64,000 bases of DNA from Actinomycetes bacterium (GCA_021793515.1 JAJYSP010000006.1:30422-94421); one strand, 5' to 3'; positions 25,278-35,566 are shown, counted from the first letter of the stretch. Notes: generated by a model not told the origin, from the letters alone. Numbers and translations: made by a program.

Positions 25278-27230
25278 ATGTTCCACCGTTTTTCGACCTG
25301 GTGGCGGGCGCTCAGCGTGGTACTCCTCGGCCTCGCGACGATCACGTGGCCTTCGGCCTCGAGCGCTGCGACGACGCCGGTCTTCACCGTCGAGCACCAA
25401 GACGCCACCGCGGTGATGTCGTCGTCGGGCACCGCCAGGATCGTGATCACCCTGGCCTTTCGCCACCCGAGCGACACGACGCAGGTGTCGCTCGCGCTCT
25501 ACCCTCGAATCGTCATGCGATCGCAGATCGCGCCGATCATCTCGGGCGCGGGGGTCTCGGGGCCGGCGACCGCGTCGACCGGCTCGTTCGAACCCGATTG
25601 CACGGCGTCACGCACGAGCACCATCGCGGTCGTGTTCTTCACGGGACGCCCGCTGACTAGTCGGGGCCGGTGCGGCCCACTCCCTCGGTTACGACTCGCG
25701 TGTCGCGGCGCGACCTGTGACGGCGTGTACCCGCTGCGTTACGCCGTGAGCGCCCACGGCACCACGACGGTGTCGTGGTCCCTCGTCGCGATCCAGACCG
25801 CACCCGTCGCGAGTCCACTGCAGTTCTCCTGGATCACGACCTTGGGTGCGGGGACGTGGTCCAAGTCCGTTCGCACCGCGGCCGTGCTGACGGCGATCAG
25901 TCGACGTCCGACGATGCCGCTCACGGTCAGCGCGAACTACGAGACGCTCTCGAGCGCGTACGAGGCCGGGACGCGCGGGGCCGCGTGGCGTGGCGCACTC
26001 AACCACGCGGTCGCCAGTCCGCTGCACCGGATTATCGACGCCCCACCCCAGCGGGTCGACTTCGCCGGACTCGCGGCGAACGGACTCGGAGCCGAGGTGA
26101 AGTCCCAGCTCAACCTGGCCGGTCAACTCGTCGGGGCCATCACCGGGCGCTACCTCGACGGACCCGTCCTGCTCGAAGGCGAGCCCTCGGCCGCGACCGT
26201 CGCCGCTCTCGGCGCGGCCGGCGTGTCCAACGTGGTCGTCCCCGAAAACCGACTCACGATTGAGCCCTCCACAACCCTCACCTGGGGCTCCCCCTTCCAC
26301 ATCACGGGCGGTGGATCACCCATCGCGCTGACCGACGACCAGCCACTCTCGGCGCTCGCGGTCGATGGGGCCATCGAGCCCGGCCGCCGGGCCGCCATCA
26401 TGCTGGCCACACTCGCCTTCTTGCACTTCGAGGCGCCCAACGCACCCGCCAGTCGATCAGTCATCGTCACCGTCCCTGCGACGATGACGTCGATTCCGTT
26501 CTTCAACCAGGTCGCCGCAGGCCTCACCGCTGATCCGTTCGTCGTGGCAAGCAGTCTGGTCCCCTCGTTCACTTCCTCACTGGTGGGCTCCGATGGTGCG
26601 CCGTCCACCCGATCCCTGCTCGCGGTCCCGCCCTCCCACTGGAGTGCACGGAACATCGCCACACTCACCGCACTCGCGGCCCAAGTCAACTCCTTCAGCC
26701 AAGCCATCACCGATCACGCCGTTGCCTTCGCACTTCGTGTCGCGACCGCACGCGCCGAGACCGTCGGCGGAGCGTCGGCCCGCCAGAACGCCATCAACGC
26801 GGCCACCGCCGGACTCAACGCGCAGCTCGCCAAGTTCACCGTCGACCCGAGCGCTATCACTCTCGCCGGCCCCGGGACCGCGCTGCCGATCACATTGCAC
26901 AGCACCGCCTCCTACACGATCACCGCAGTGGTTCATCTCCTGACCAATCAGTTGGACTTCCCCAAGGGATCCAACGTCGTGGTGACCCTCGGCGCACCGA
27001 CGACCTCCGTGCGCGTGCCAACCGTGAGTCACCGCGGTAGCAGCCTCACGTTGCAAGTGAACGTGACCACGCCCGATCAACAGGTCTTGCTCGCCCACGC
27101 GGCCATCCAGGTGCGTATCGCTGGTACATCGGTCGTCGGATACCTGTTGACACTCGCCTCACTCTTGGTGCTCGGGGCGTGGTGGTGGCAGACGTATCGG
27201 CGCCGCTCGAAGGGACGTCACGCTCGATGA
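25278..27230 (+). CDS. DUF6049-like secreted/anchored protein
   Basis: The 650-residue protein has an N-terminal signal peptide (residues about 8-30, ending SASSAA), a long extracytoplasmic part, and one C-terminal transmembrane helix (LLTLASLLVLGAWWW) with a basic tail. This layout and its place between pcnA and murJ match the actinobacterial DUF6049 family (Rv3909 type). The biochemical role is unknown; the neighbourhood suggests cell-envelope assembly. Its stop overlaps the murJ start (ATGA), so the two are coupled. Confidence 0.82.
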   Translation: MFHRFSTWWRALSVVLLGLATITWPSASSAATTPVFTVEHQDATAVMSSSGTARIVITLAFRHPSDTTQVSLALYPRIVMRSQIAPIISGAGVSGPATASTGSFEPDCTASRTSTIAVVFFTGRPLTSRGRCGPLPRLRLACRGATCDGVYPLRYAVSAHGTTTVSWSLVAIQTAPVASPLQFSWITTLGAGTWSKSVRTAAVLTAISRRPTMPLTVSANYETLSSAYEAGTRGAAWRGALNHAVASPLHRIIDAPPQRVDFAGLAANGLGAEVKSQLNLAGQLVGAITGRYLDGPVLLEGEPSAATVAALGAAGVSNVVVPENRLTIEPSTTLTWGSPFHITGGGSPIALTDDQPLSALAVDGAIEPGRRAAIMLATLAFLHFEAPNAPASRSVIVTVPATMTSIPFFNQVAAGLTADPFVVASSLVPSFTSSLVGSDGAPSTRSLLAVPPSHWSARNIATLTALAAQVNSFSQAITDHAVAFALRVATARAETVGGASARQNAINAATAGLNAQLAKFTVDPSAITLAGPGTALPITLHSTASYTITAVVHLLTNQLDFPKGSNVVVTLGAPTTSVRVPTVSHRGSSLTLQVNVTTPDQQVLLAHAAIQVRIAGTSVVGYLLTLASLLVLGAWWWQTYRRRSKGRHAR

Positions 27231-28816
27231 GCACCACGTCGAGCCATTCCTCACGCGTGCTGTCGATGGCGAGCGGTACGCTCGCCTCGCGGCTGACGGG
27301 ACTGCTACGGGTCTTCGTCCTCGTCTGGGTCCTCGGGTTCACCCCGCTCGCGGACGCCTTCAACCTCGCCAACACGATTCCCAACATGCTCTTCGACCTC
27401 GTCCTCGGCGGGATCATGATCGCCACCTACATCCCCGTGTTCGTCGAGCGTCTCGCCGTCGACGGTGAGCGCAAGGCCTGGCATTCGATCTCCACAGTGC
27501 TCACGGCGTCGGTTATCGCCCTGGTCATCGGGTCCGCCCTCGCGTGGATCGCCGCCCCGTGGATCATCGACGGCTTCACCGCACTACACCAACTCGACGC
27601 GGGTCACGCCGCTACGCTGCTCGAAAATCAACGCCGGGTCGCGACGGAACTGCTGCGTTGGTTCGTCCCCCAGATCTTCTTCTACGGTCTCATCGGACTG
27701 GCCACGGCCCTGCTCAACGTGCGTCACCGCTTCGGAGCCCCCGCGTGGGTGCCGGTGGCGAACAACGTCATCGCCGTCGCCGTGCTCATCTGGTTCCACC
27801 TCGTTGATCCGACACCGGTGCTCGCGCAATTGCCCGGATCGCACGACCTGCTGTGGCTCGGACTCGGCACCACCCTCGGCGTCGCCGTTCAGTTCCTCTG
27901 TCTTCTCCCCTCGCTCGCCCGCAGCGACCTCTGGCGCGTCGCCCCGCGGTTCGACCGGCACGACCCCGCGCTCCACGCCATCGGCCGACTGGGCGGATGG
28001 ACCCTGCTCGTCGTCGTCGCGAATCAGGCGTCGCTCTACGTGATACTCGCACTCGCCTTCGGCGTCGGCGGCAACGGACCGGTCAGCGCCTACACCTACG
28101 GATGGTCGTTCTTCCTCATCCCCTACGCGGTCATCGTGGTCTCGGTACTGAGTTCACTGGCGCCCCAGTTGTCTCGGATGGCCACCGATGAGGACTACAC
28201 CGGCTTCAGCGAGCGACTCCGGTTTGGCCTACGGCAATCGCTCGTGATCATTGTGCCGTGCACCATCGGATTCATCATCCTCAGCCAGCCCCTCGTCGCG
28301 GTCCTCAACCACGTCAACGCCACGCACACACTCGCGGCGGGAACTGTGCTTGCGGTGCTCGCGGCCGGCATGCCGGGCTTCACTGTGTACATGCTCTGCG
28401 TTCGGGGCCTTCAGGCGATGCAGCGCGCCCGCGAGGTCTTCGTGCTCTACCTCTTTCAGAACGGCCTCAACATCGTCTTGGCCCTCGTGTTCGGGCGACA
28501 CTCCATCGCGGCACTCACCTCCAGCGTCTCCATCTCGTACACGGTCGCAGCGGTCGCAGCCCTGTTCACGCTCTCGAGACATCACGTCTCGATCACCACG
28601 ACGATCTGGTCAATTCACGTTCGCCGAAGCACCGTCGCGTCGCTCATCGCCGGCACCGTGATGGCCGCGACGTACGCGGCGTCGAGCGCGAACGTCGGCC
28701 TCGGCCTGATCGTCCGGTTCGCGAGTGCCTTCGTGATCGGCGTGGTCGCCTACGTCGTGGTCGTGGTACTGGGACAGCGTCGAGCTGGCCGGCGACCGTC
28801 GAACGTGCAAGGCTGA
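27227..28816 (+). CDS. murJ: Lipid II flippase MurJ
   Basis: The 529-residue protein is a MATE-like transporter with about 14 membrane helices that moves lipid II across the membrane for peptidoglycan synthesis. The N-terminal pattern SMASGTLASRLTGLLRV and the GLATALLNVRHRFGAPAWVPV region are typical. The ATG at 27227 overlaps the stop of the preceding gene. Unlike mycobacterial MurJ there is no C-terminal pseudokinase domain. Confidence 0.93.
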   Translation: MSTTSSHSSRVLSMASGTLASRLTGLLRVFVLVWVLGFTPLADAFNLANTIPNMLFDLVLGGIMIATYIPVFVERLAVDGERKAWHSISTVLTASVIALVIGSALAWIAAPWIIDGFTALHQLDAGHAATLLENQRRVATELLRWFVPQIFFYGLIGLATALLNVRHRFGAPAWVPVANNVIAVAVLIWFHLVDPTPVLAQLPGSHDLLWLGLGTTLGVAVQFLCLLPSLARSDLWRVAPRFDRHDPALHAIGRLGGWTLLVVVANQASLYVILALAFGVGGNGPVSAYTYGWSFFLIPYAVIVVSVLSSLAPQLSRMATDEDYTGFSERLRFGLRQSLVIIVPCTIGFIILSQPLVAVLNHVNATHTLAAGTVLAVLAAGMPGFTVYMLCVRGLQAMQRAREVFVLYLFQNGLNIVLALVFGRHSIAALTSSVSISYTVAAVAALFTLSRHHVSITTTIWSIHVRRSTVASLIAGTVMAATYAASSANVGLGLIVRFASAFVIGVVAYVVVVVLGQRRAGRRPSNVQG

Positions 28817-28841
28817 CAGACGCAGAACGTGAGGGGGACCA

Positions 28842-29681
28842 ATGGCTCGAATCCGTGTGGTGTGTGACAGCGGCAGTGACCTCCCCGACGACGTCGCCCA
28901 ACGACTCGGCGTCGACGTGGTGCCGCTGACGATTCGCTTCGGGGACAACGAGTTCACCGACCGCGTCGACCTGTCCCCGTCGCAGTTCTGGGCCAAGTGC
29001 AAGGAGTCCAAAGTCCTCCCCGAGACAGCGGCCCCCTCCCCCGGCTCGTTCCAGGCGACCTACGAAGAAGCGCTGGCGAACGGCTACGACGGGGTCCTCG
29101 TTCTCGCAATCTCGGCCGCGCTCTCGGCGACGCATCAGTCCGCCTCGCTCGCCGCCGAGGCGGTCGCGGACCGGATACCCGTGCGTGTCATCGACACCAA
29201 AGCCGTATCGATGGCCGTCGGACTCATGGCGATCGACCTAGCCGAGCTCGCCGCCACCGGGGTCGACCTCGACGGCCTAGAGACGCGCGCGCGAGATCTG
29301 CTCGGCCGCGTTGGTATCTGCGGCACGTTGGACACGCTCGAACACCTGGTCAAAGGGGGTCGGGTCGGTGGGGCACGCGCGCTGCTCGGTCAGGTCCTCT
29401 CAATCAAGCCGCTCCTCGCCCTCAAGGACGGGGTCGTCGCGGAAGCGGGCCGCCAGCGCACAAGGGCGAAGGCTCTCACCGCGGTCGCGGCGGTGGTTCG
29501 CGCCAACGCCCCCTTCGAACGGCTCTCAATCGTTCACGGCGACGCGAGTGACGTCGATCAGTTGGTCGCGATGGTGGCCACGATGTCGAGCGAACACAGC
29601 CTCGTCGTCTCCGACGTCGGACCAGTCGTTGGAACCCACGGCGGGCCGAGAATCATCGCGGCCTGCTGGATTAAGGCTTGA
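28842..29681 (+). CDS. DegV family fatty-acid-binding protein
   Basis: The 279-residue protein has the DegV fold pattern: VVCDSGSDLPDDVAQRLGVDVVPL at the start, TAAPSPGSFQATYEEAL, and a C-terminal domain with VKGGRVG and SIKPLLALKDGVV. Family members bind a fatty acid and, as FakB, present it to the FakA kinase; no fakA is seen nearby. A ribosome-binding site GAGGGGG precedes the ATG. Confidence 0.9.
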   Translation: MARIRVVCDSGSDLPDDVAQRLGVDVVPLTIRFGDNEFTDRVDLSPSQFWAKCKESKVLPETAAPSPGSFQATYEEALANGYDGVLVLAISAALSATHQSASLAAEAVADRIPVRVIDTKAVSMAVGLMAIDLAELAATGVDLDGLETRARDLLGRVGICGTLDTLEHLVKGGRVGGARALLGQVLSIKPLLALKDGVVAEAGRQRTRAKALTAVAAVVRANAPFERLSIVHGDASDVDQLVAMVATMSSEHSLVVSDVGPVVGTHGGPRIIAACWIKA

Positions 29682-29707
29682 GCCTTTCGGACCACTATGT
29701 TCGTAGT

Positions 29708-30043
29708 GTGAGCGAGACGAGCCCCACCCCAGACCACGAACCTGACCTCGTCGACCGCGCGCTCGGAACCCTCGATCACGCGCTCGACATCGTCCACGAC
29801 AAGGTTCTGCGACCGATCCTGCTCGCCGGGCGCACACTCGCCTTCATCTTCGTGCTCTTTCTCGTCGGCCTCGTGCTCGTAAGCGTGCTGATCATCGGTA
29901 TCATCCGACTCTTCAACGTCTACCTCTTCGCCAATCACGTCTGGCTGAGTTATGCCCTCGTGGGTGTGCTCTCCCTCGGTGCCGGTCTCGTCATCTGGCG
30001 TCGACGGCGACCTCTACCCCAGCGAAAGAATCAACATGACTGA
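29708..30043 (+). CDS. Small membrane protein upstream of trxB
   Basis: The 111-residue protein has an acidic N-terminus, an amphipathic stretch ([28 protein letters not shown]) and two transmembrane helices, ending in a very basic tail ([15 protein letters not shown]). I do not recognise the family. The start is unclear: a GTG at 29708 or a TTG at 29678 that overlaps the degV stop. Its last eight bases overlap the start of trxB, so translation is coupled to thioredoxin reductase. Confidence 0.65.
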   Translation: MSETSPTPDHEPDLVDRALGTLDHALDIVHDKVLRPILLAGRTLAFIFVLFLVGLVLVSVLIIGIIRLFNVYLFANHVWLSYALVGVLSLGAGLVIWRRRRPLPQRKNQHD

Positions 30044-30989
30044 ACACACCCGTGTCCTCATCATCGGATCGGGCCCCGCAGGTCTCACCGCCGCGATCTA
30101 TACGGCGCGAGCGCAATTGCAGCCAATTGTCATCGAGGGCGAGCCATCCTCGACCTCCGACCAGCCCGGTGGCCAGTTGATGCTCACCACCGACATCGAG
30201 AACTTCCCCGGTTTCCCCGAGGGCATCACCGGCCCGGAGTTAATGGCGAACATGCGCGCCCAGGCCGAGCGCTTCGGTGCGGACCTGCGCGTGAACAAGG
30301 TGCAGCGACTCGACGTGGGTGGCCGTCCGTTCCGCGCGTGGCTCTCGGGTGACGATGAGCCGAGCATCACCGCCGATACAGTGATCTTGGCGACCGGCGC
30401 ACAGTCACTCATGCTCGAAATCCCTGGTGAAGCCCGACTTCTGAGCCATGGTGTGTCCACGTGCGCCACCTGTGACGGTTTCTTCTTCCGGGGTCACGAC
30501 ATCGCGGTCATCGGTGGCGGTGACTCCGCGATCGAGGAGGCCACTTTCCTCACCCGCTTCGCGTCCAGCGTGACCATTGTGCACCGTCGTGACTCCCTTC
30601 GCGCCTCCAAGATCATGCAGGAGCGCGCCTTCGCGAACGAGAAGATCCGCTTCGCGTGGAACACGAAGGTCCTCGAAGTCCTCGGTGACGACAAGGTCGC
30701 CGGACTCCGTGTCGCAGACACGGTGACCGGGGAGGAACGCACCATCGACGTGACCGGCGTGTTCGTCGCCATCGGTCACGTGCCGAACACCCAGCTGGTC
30801 CGCGGACAGGTCGAACTCCACGACAACGGCTACGTACGAACTGGTGTCGGTTCCTACACCAACATCGACGGACTCTTCGCGGCCGGTGACGTCCAAGACG
30901 ACGAGTACCGCCAAGCCATCACGTCGGCCGGGTCGGGGTGCATCGCCGCCATCGACGCCGAGCGATGGCTCGAGGCGCTCGACGGTTAG
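30036..30989 (+). CDS. trxB: Thioredoxin-disulfide reductase
   Basis: The 317-residue flavoenzyme passes electrons from NADPH to thioredoxin. It has an FAD motif ([14 protein letters not shown], residues about 9-22), the redox-active pair CATC in [10 protein letters not shown], the NADPH motif [12 protein letters not shown], and the C-terminal FAD motif [15 protein letters not shown]. It starts inside the end of the small membrane-protein gene. trxA follows 110 bases downstream, its usual partner. Confidence 0.95.
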   Translation: MTEHTRVLIIGSGPAGLTAAIYTARAQLQPIVIEGEPSSTSDQPGGQLMLTTDIENFPGFPEGITGPELMANMRAQAERFGADLRVNKVQRLDVGGRPFRAWLSGDDEPSITADTVILATGAQSLMLEIPGEARLLSHGVSTCATCDGFFFRGHDIAVIGGGDSAIEEATFLTRFASSVTIVHRRDSLRASKIMQERAFANEKIRFAWNTKVLEVLGDDKVAGLRVADTVTGEERTIDVTGVFVAIGHVPNTQLVRGQVELHDNGYVRTGVGSYTNIDGLFAAGDVQDDEYRQAITSAGSGCIAAIDAERWLEALDG

Positions 30990-31099
30990 AGGTTCCGTTC
31001 GGTCCCGACCACGCGCGACCCGTTCACAGCGGTTATGAATTTGACGGCGCGGGGTAAGGTGGTCGCCACGACGCCACCGGGTGTCACTGGGAGGTAGCA

Positions 31100-31426
31100 A
31101 TGACAAGCCCGATCACAATTCTCACTGACGCCACCTTCGACGAAGTGATTGGTTCGGCGGAGAAGCCGATCCTCGTTGATTTCTGGGCGGAGTGGTGTGG
31201 TCCGTGCCGCATGATCGCCCCAATCCTCGAGGAGTTCTCAACGGAGCAGGCCGACAAGTTCACCATCGGCAAGCTCGACGTCGACGTCAACGTCGCTACC
31301 GCCACCAAATTCTCCGTCATGAGCATCCCGACCCTGCTGCTCTTCAAGGACGGTCAGGTCGTCGCACGAATCGTGGGGGCCAAACCGAAGGGCGCCCTCC
31401 TTCACGAGATCACCGCGTCCCTCTAA
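31100..31426 (+). CDS. trxA: Thioredoxin
   Basis: The 108-residue protein has the thioredoxin active site WCGPC ([12 protein letters not shown]) and the cis-proline loop [18 protein letters not shown] precedes its ATG. It lies directly after trxB and before the CwlM-like gene, as in Mycobacterium. Confidence 0.96.
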   Translation: MTSPITILTDATFDEVIGSAEKPILVDFWAEWCGPCRMIAPILEEFSTEQADKFTIGKLDVDVNVATATKFSVMSIPTLLLFKDGQVVARIVGAKPKGALLHEITASL

Positions 31427-31443
31427 CGACCCTGATAAAAGGC

Positions 31444-32385
31444 TTGATCCAACGCGGTGACACGGGCCAGTCGGTCCGTGAATTGCACAACCGGCTCCAA
31501 CGTCTGGGCTACGCCGCGCCCTTCGACGACGATGAGGTCTTTGGGGACGCCACGGCCGCCATGGTCGAAGCGTTCCAACGAGCGCGGGGACTTCCCATCA
31601 CGGGTGAGGTCGACGCCACGACCTGGTCACGACTCGTCGAAGCCGGCTGGCACCTCGGAGATCGACTGCTCTACCTCACCCGTCCCTTCCAACGCGGGGA
31701 CGACGTCGCGGAGTTACAGATCCGCCTCGCCCAGCTCGGGTTCGACCCGGGCCGGATCGACGGGATCTTCGGCACCCTGCTCGACGGTGCGCTGATCGAT
31801 TTCCAACGTAACCGCGCCCTTGAGCCGACCGGTGTGCTGACTCGCGCCACCTTGCTCGAACTCTGGCGCATGACTTCGATCATGGCCGATCGAAACCTCG
31901 TCACCGAGGCCCGCGACCGGGCCGGGTTCAATGAACTGCCCTCCGACCTGGTAGTTGTCGCCGGATCGACTCCCCTCGCCGACGCCGTTGCTCGGGACTG
32001 GACGTCAGGGAACCTGATCCGTCTGGAGAGTTCCAACCCCGACCAGATCGCCGCGACCGCTAACGGTGCCAACGCAGCTATCGTCCTCGCATTCCAGTTC
32101 AACGGTGAGATTCAGGGCATACACATCCACTATTGGGCCAGTTACCGGTCCCACTCACGCCGTGGCGAGCAGTTGGCTAGTTCCCTGGCGGCGGCGCTTG
32201 CGAGCAGGGAACTCCTCCCACGCGTCGAGGTGACCGGGATGGCGTTGCCCGTCTTACGCGAGACGCGCATGACCACCCTGCAGGTAGAACACGGTGCCTA
32301 TCACAGCCAGGTCGACGAGATCGCAGCCATCGTAAGTGAGCTCGTAAGAAAAGTTCTCCACAACGAGGCGCCGACGTCAGTCTGA
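31444..32385 (+). CDS. CwlM-like peptidoglycan-binding, degenerate amidase protein
   Basis: The protein of about 313 residues has two N-terminal PG_binding_1 repeats (RGDTGQSVRELHNRLQRLGY and RGDDVAELQIRLAQLGFDPG) and a C-terminal domain that aligns with N-acetylmuramoyl-L-alanine amidases (LPVLRETRMTTLQVEHGAY). The zinc-ligand pattern of active amidases is not visible: the DPGHGG motif is replaced by AGSTPLAD. This matches the place and nature of mycobacterial CwlM, a non-enzymatic regulator of MurA. The start is uncertain; a TTG at 31444 with AAAAGG upstream is my choice. Confidence 0.8.
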   Translation: MIQRGDTGQSVRELHNRLQRLGYAAPFDDDEVFGDATAAMVEAFQRARGLPITGEVDATTWSRLVEAGWHLGDRLLYLTRPFQRGDDVAELQIRLAQLGFDPGRIDGIFGTLLDGALIDFQRNRALEPTGVLTRATLLELWRMTSIMADRNLVTEARDRAGFNELPSDLVVVAGSTPLADAVARDWTSGNLIRLESSNPDQIAATANGANAAIVLAFQFNGEIQGIHIHYWASYRSHSRRGEQLASSLAAALASRELLPRVEVTGMALPVLRETRMTTLQVEHGAYHSQVDEIAAIVSELVRKVLHNEAPTSV

Positions 32386-32504
32386 ATAAGTCTGCTGGGA
32401 CAAGGTAATTTAGGCTTTTTCCAAGGCTGAATGAGAGTAAACCACAACTTCATCCACAAGTTGGGGAAAACTTCAACGAAAACGTTAGGTTTAACGTTGA
32501 GGGT
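32386..32504. other. AT-rich convergent gap with hairpin
   Basis: This short gap between the convergent cwlM-like gene and parB is clearly richer in A and T than its surroundings. It contains TCATCCACA (32450-32458, one mismatch to a DnaA box) and an inverted repeat AACGTTA-ggtt-TAACGTT at 32481-32498 that may act as a transcription end. Confidence 0.45.
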
Positions 32505-33428
32505 TTACTTGGTCTGTGAAATAACGATATACAGGCGTTCTAGGTCGTCAAGATCAGCAAAATCTATAATGATTCGGCCGTTCCGTCCTTTGAGATCGAC
32601 ATGAACTCGCGTATTCAGGTAGTCCTCCAGCAGATGTTCGAGTTCGGCGACGCTGGCGTCGGGCACGGGTCGCAGCCGCGGCGCTGATGACACCTCACGA
32701 GTCGCGGGCTCGTCGACGGGGATGACCTTCGGCTCAAGGAAAGCCTTGACCGCTTCCTCGGTGGCTCGAACCGACAACTCGTTCTTGATAACACGAGCCA
32801 CCATCAGGGCCTGGGCGTTCGGATCGGAGATCGCGAGTAACGATCGTGCGTGCCCTGCCGTCAGGTCACCGTTCACCAGTGCCGCTTGCGCGACCTCGCC
32901 GAGCTGCAACAGCCGCAACGTATTCGTAACATTCGCCCGACTCTTGCCCACTCGCTGCGCTACCTGCTCGTGTGTGAGGTCAAACTCGTCAATGAGCTGC
33001 TGATACGCCGCCGCTTCCTCCAGTGGATGGAGATCGACGCGGTGGAGATTCTCAACCACGGCTTGTTCCAGGGAGAGACGATCGTTCACGTCGTCTTGCA
33101 CCAGCACTGGCACCGTCTCGAGACCGGCGAGTGCCGCTGCACGCCACCGCCGCTCCCCCGCAATCAGTTCGAAGACTCCGGGCTCACCCTCAACCGGTCG
33201 AACGATGAGCGGCTGAAGCACCCCCAGCTCGCGGACCGAAGAAGCCAATGACTGAAGGCTGTCGTCATTGAATGACTTACGCGGCTGAAACTGATTGGGC
33301 CGTATCGCGGTCACCGAGATTCGACGCAGTGGCCCACCGACCTCGACCTCTTCCTGCTCGACTTCGACGTCGGGTGCATCGGGGATGAGAGCGCCCAGGC
33401 CCTTACCCAAACCTGGTTTCCTAGCCAT
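32505..33428 (-). CDS. parB: Chromosome-partitioning protein ParB
   Basis: ParB (307 residues) is a CTP-dependent clamp that loads at parS sites and spreads on DNA to organise the origin. The CTP-binding motif GERRWRAA begins at residue 91; the helix-turn-helix region (THEQVAQRVGKSRANVTNTLRLLQL, residues about 145-170) reads parS. A C-terminal dimerisation domain follows. Its start overlaps the parA stop by eight bases. Six perfect parS sites lie just upstream of parA. Confidence 0.96.
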   Translation of the reverse strand: MARKPGLGKGLGALIPDAPDVEVEQEEVEVGGPLRRISVTAIRPNQFQPRKSFNDDSLQSLASSVRELGVLQPLIVRPVEGEPGVFELIAGERRWRAAALAGLETVPVLVQDDVNDRLSLEQAVVENLHRVDLHPLEEAAAYQQLIDEFDLTHEQVAQRVGKSRANVTNTLRLLQLGEVAQAALVNGDLTAGHARSLLAISDPNAQALMVARVIKNELSVRATEEAVKAFLEPKVIPVDEPATREVSSAPRLRPVPDASVAELEHLLEDYLNTRVHVDLKGRNGRIIIDFADLDDLERLYIVISQTK

Positions 33429-34194
33429 TAATGATCTCCTCCGCTAATGCGCGATATGCCTTGGCGCCCTTCGAATTGGGATCGAAGTACGTGATTGGCT
33501 GTCCGAACGATGGCGCTTCTGCCAATCGGACTGTACGTGGGATAACGGTGCGGCACAACTCAATGGGGAAGTGACGCCGAACCTCTGCTGCTACATCTAT
33601 CGAAAGGGTATTACGGGAGTCGTACATCGTCAAGATGACCTTCGAGATTCGAAGCGTCGGATTGAGGTTCTTCTGCACGAGGTCGACGATGCGCTGAAGC
33701 TGTGTCAGACCCTCCAGTGCGTAGAACTCGGTCTGCACTGGCACCATGATCTCCGTCGCCGCAGCAAACGCGTTGATCGTGATAAGTCCGAGTGAGGGTG
33801 GACAGTCGATGAAGATGTAGTCGAAGTCACCGTTCACGGACTCGAGGGCTCGCTTGAGTCGAAGTTCCCGCGAAATCACCGAAGTGAGCTCTTGCTCGAC
33901 ACCAGCGAGATCGAGGGTCGCGGGGGCTACAAATAGGTTGCTGAACCCCGTTGGCTCGACGATATCCACCATGGGCACATCATTGAGGAGCACGTCATAG
34001 ACCGAGCGCTCGAATTTACGTCCGTCAACACCCAAACCAGTGGTGGCGTTACCCTGAGGGTCGAGATCGACGACGAGAACTCGTTTGCCACTCTGCGCGA
34101 GTGCGGCACCCAGCGACGTGGTCGTGGTCGTCTTACCGACCCCACCTTTCTGATTGGCTACGGCGAAAATCCTCATCGTGTTGTCGTCCGCCAT
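33421..34194 (-). CDS. parA: Chromosome-partitioning ATPase ParA
   Basis: ParA (257 residues) is a deviant Walker ATPase that moves ParB-parS complexes over the nucleoid. The motif KGGVGKTTTT is at residues 16-25, the Walker B-like DYIFIDCPPSLG near 108, and the DNA-binding region near the C-terminus is basic. The ATG at 34194 has AGGAAGAGG upstream; a start at the seventh codon (MRIFAVANQ) is also possible. parB overlaps the stop. Confidence 0.95.
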   Translation of the reverse strand: MADDNTMRIFAVANQKGGVGKTTTTTSLGAALAQSGKRVLVVDLDPQGNATTGLGVDGRKFERSVYDVLLNDVPMVDIVEPTGFSNLFVAPATLDLAGVEQELTSVISRELRLKRALESVNGDFDYIFIDCPPSLGLITINAFAAATEIMVPVQTEFYALEGLTQLQRIVDLVQKNLNPTLRISKVILTMYDSRNTLSIDVAAEVRRHFPIELCRTVIPRTVRLAEAPSFGQPITYFDPNSKGAKAYRALAEEIING

Positions 34195-34279
34195 GAGCCT
34201 CTTCCTGCGTTACGGACCCCCGACACCTGTCTAGTCCCCTGCCATTCAACACGGTTTTTGGAAGGTCGTCAAGTATCGA

Positions 34280-34295
34280 TGTTTCACGTGAAACA
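34280..34295. other. parS site 1
   Basis: Perfect TGTTTCACGTGAAACA, the bacterial ParB-binding consensus. It lies about 85 bases upstream of parA and may also affect the parAB promoter. Confidence 0.95.
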
Positions 34296-34421
34296 TCAAC
34301 GTCTAGGACATCAGTGCTCATCCGCCATTCACACGCCACGAGCCTTGAACCCGGTAATGCACGCGAAACACTGGGGATTGCACCTTGACTCATGTTCGAA
34401 ACCCACCAGCGAGCGGGTGAG

Positions 34422-34437
34422 TGTTTCACGTGAAACA
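34422..34437. other. parS site 2
   Basis: Perfect 16-base parS consensus, 142 bases from site 1. Confidence 0.95.
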
Positions 34438-35315
34438 TTCTGCCGCCTGTGACGGTGGGCCATCAATTGTGCTCACGCGACGGTCACTCGACGACCCCGT
34501 GTGTCAGTTCCACCCAACAGTCATTCGTCGGCGATGCTCAACCACGCCTGTATCGATAAGGCTGTTCGACGCACATCGTGCCGGTGTTCGAACGTCGTGG
34601 CCTTGCCCCGACCGTGATAGGAATCCCATCGTCGCCACCAGTGTGGTGTAGCGCGTCCATGGATGTTGGGCGACGACGCAAATACGAGCATCGGCGGACC
34701 TTGGATCGCCGCGCAGACGATTATCGGCACACAATCGCCTACTGGCAACGATCAGTATCGTCGAACTCGGGCTCTTGACGGGTGCAGTGGTGGGACTTTC
34801 GGGGTGGTCGAGCGTTCCGTCGTACCGTGGTGGCGCCCACCGGGGTGACCATGGCTCCTGGCCAGTCCCGGTACTGTCACGGTCCATGCAGTTTCCGGGA
34901 GTAGTCCATTGATCGGTGCTGTCCATCGGCACAGGTACGCACCGCTAGCAGCCTTCAGTAATCTCGGCGTGGGAATCCAGTGACTGTCCGAAGGGTCAGG
35001 CCTCACAGCGTGTGTTCAACTTCCTCATGTAGAAGACCCTGGCCGATCAGTGCGGTGTTGCACGGAGTACGTACCGTAGGGCAAGAATTCGCGTTGCTTC
35101 GGTGACACGAATTCTGCACCGTGAAGCACACGGGAAGAGCCGTTCGTCACCCGGACAAACCCCGAACGAGGTGGGGACCTGGGACAGAACCGGGTATTAC
35201 TAGGGATACCTGGTCACTTGGAAGGTGAGCACGTGCCGAGCTCGTTCAGTCGGTTAAGGTAAACCGGTGTGTTCGAAGTAGGGCACACGCTGTAATGGTA
35301 GTGACGAGCGGACCA

Positions 35316-35331
35316 TGTTTCACGTGAAACA
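35316..35331. other. parS site 3
   Basis: Perfect 16-base parS consensus within the gene-free region, extended to an 18-base palindrome by flanking A and T. Confidence 0.95.
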
Positions 35332-35550
35332 TCGTCCGCTCGGATCGGACTTGCTCGGATGTAGGGTACTGGGCCCCGATCCACCGCGACCACTCGTATT
35401 CGGCGTCGTGTCTTGTGCGTACCCGTCACAATGGCCTCTCGCGACCGCAAACCGGCCGTGTCACGTCACTTCCCACCTCCTACGGTTGCTCACCGCTTGT
35501 CACAGCACAGCCGTCGTACCAGGACCAGGTGCAATAGCGGTACTCCCGAA

Positions 35551-35566
35551 TGTTTCACGTGAAACA
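35551..35566. other. parS site 4
   Basis: Perfect 16-base parS consensus, 235 bases from site 3. Confidence 0.95.

Noticed and set aside
34355..34375. Possible seventh parS site (CACGCGAAACAC context)
   Set aside because: Only one half of the palindrome is present and one position differs from the consensus.
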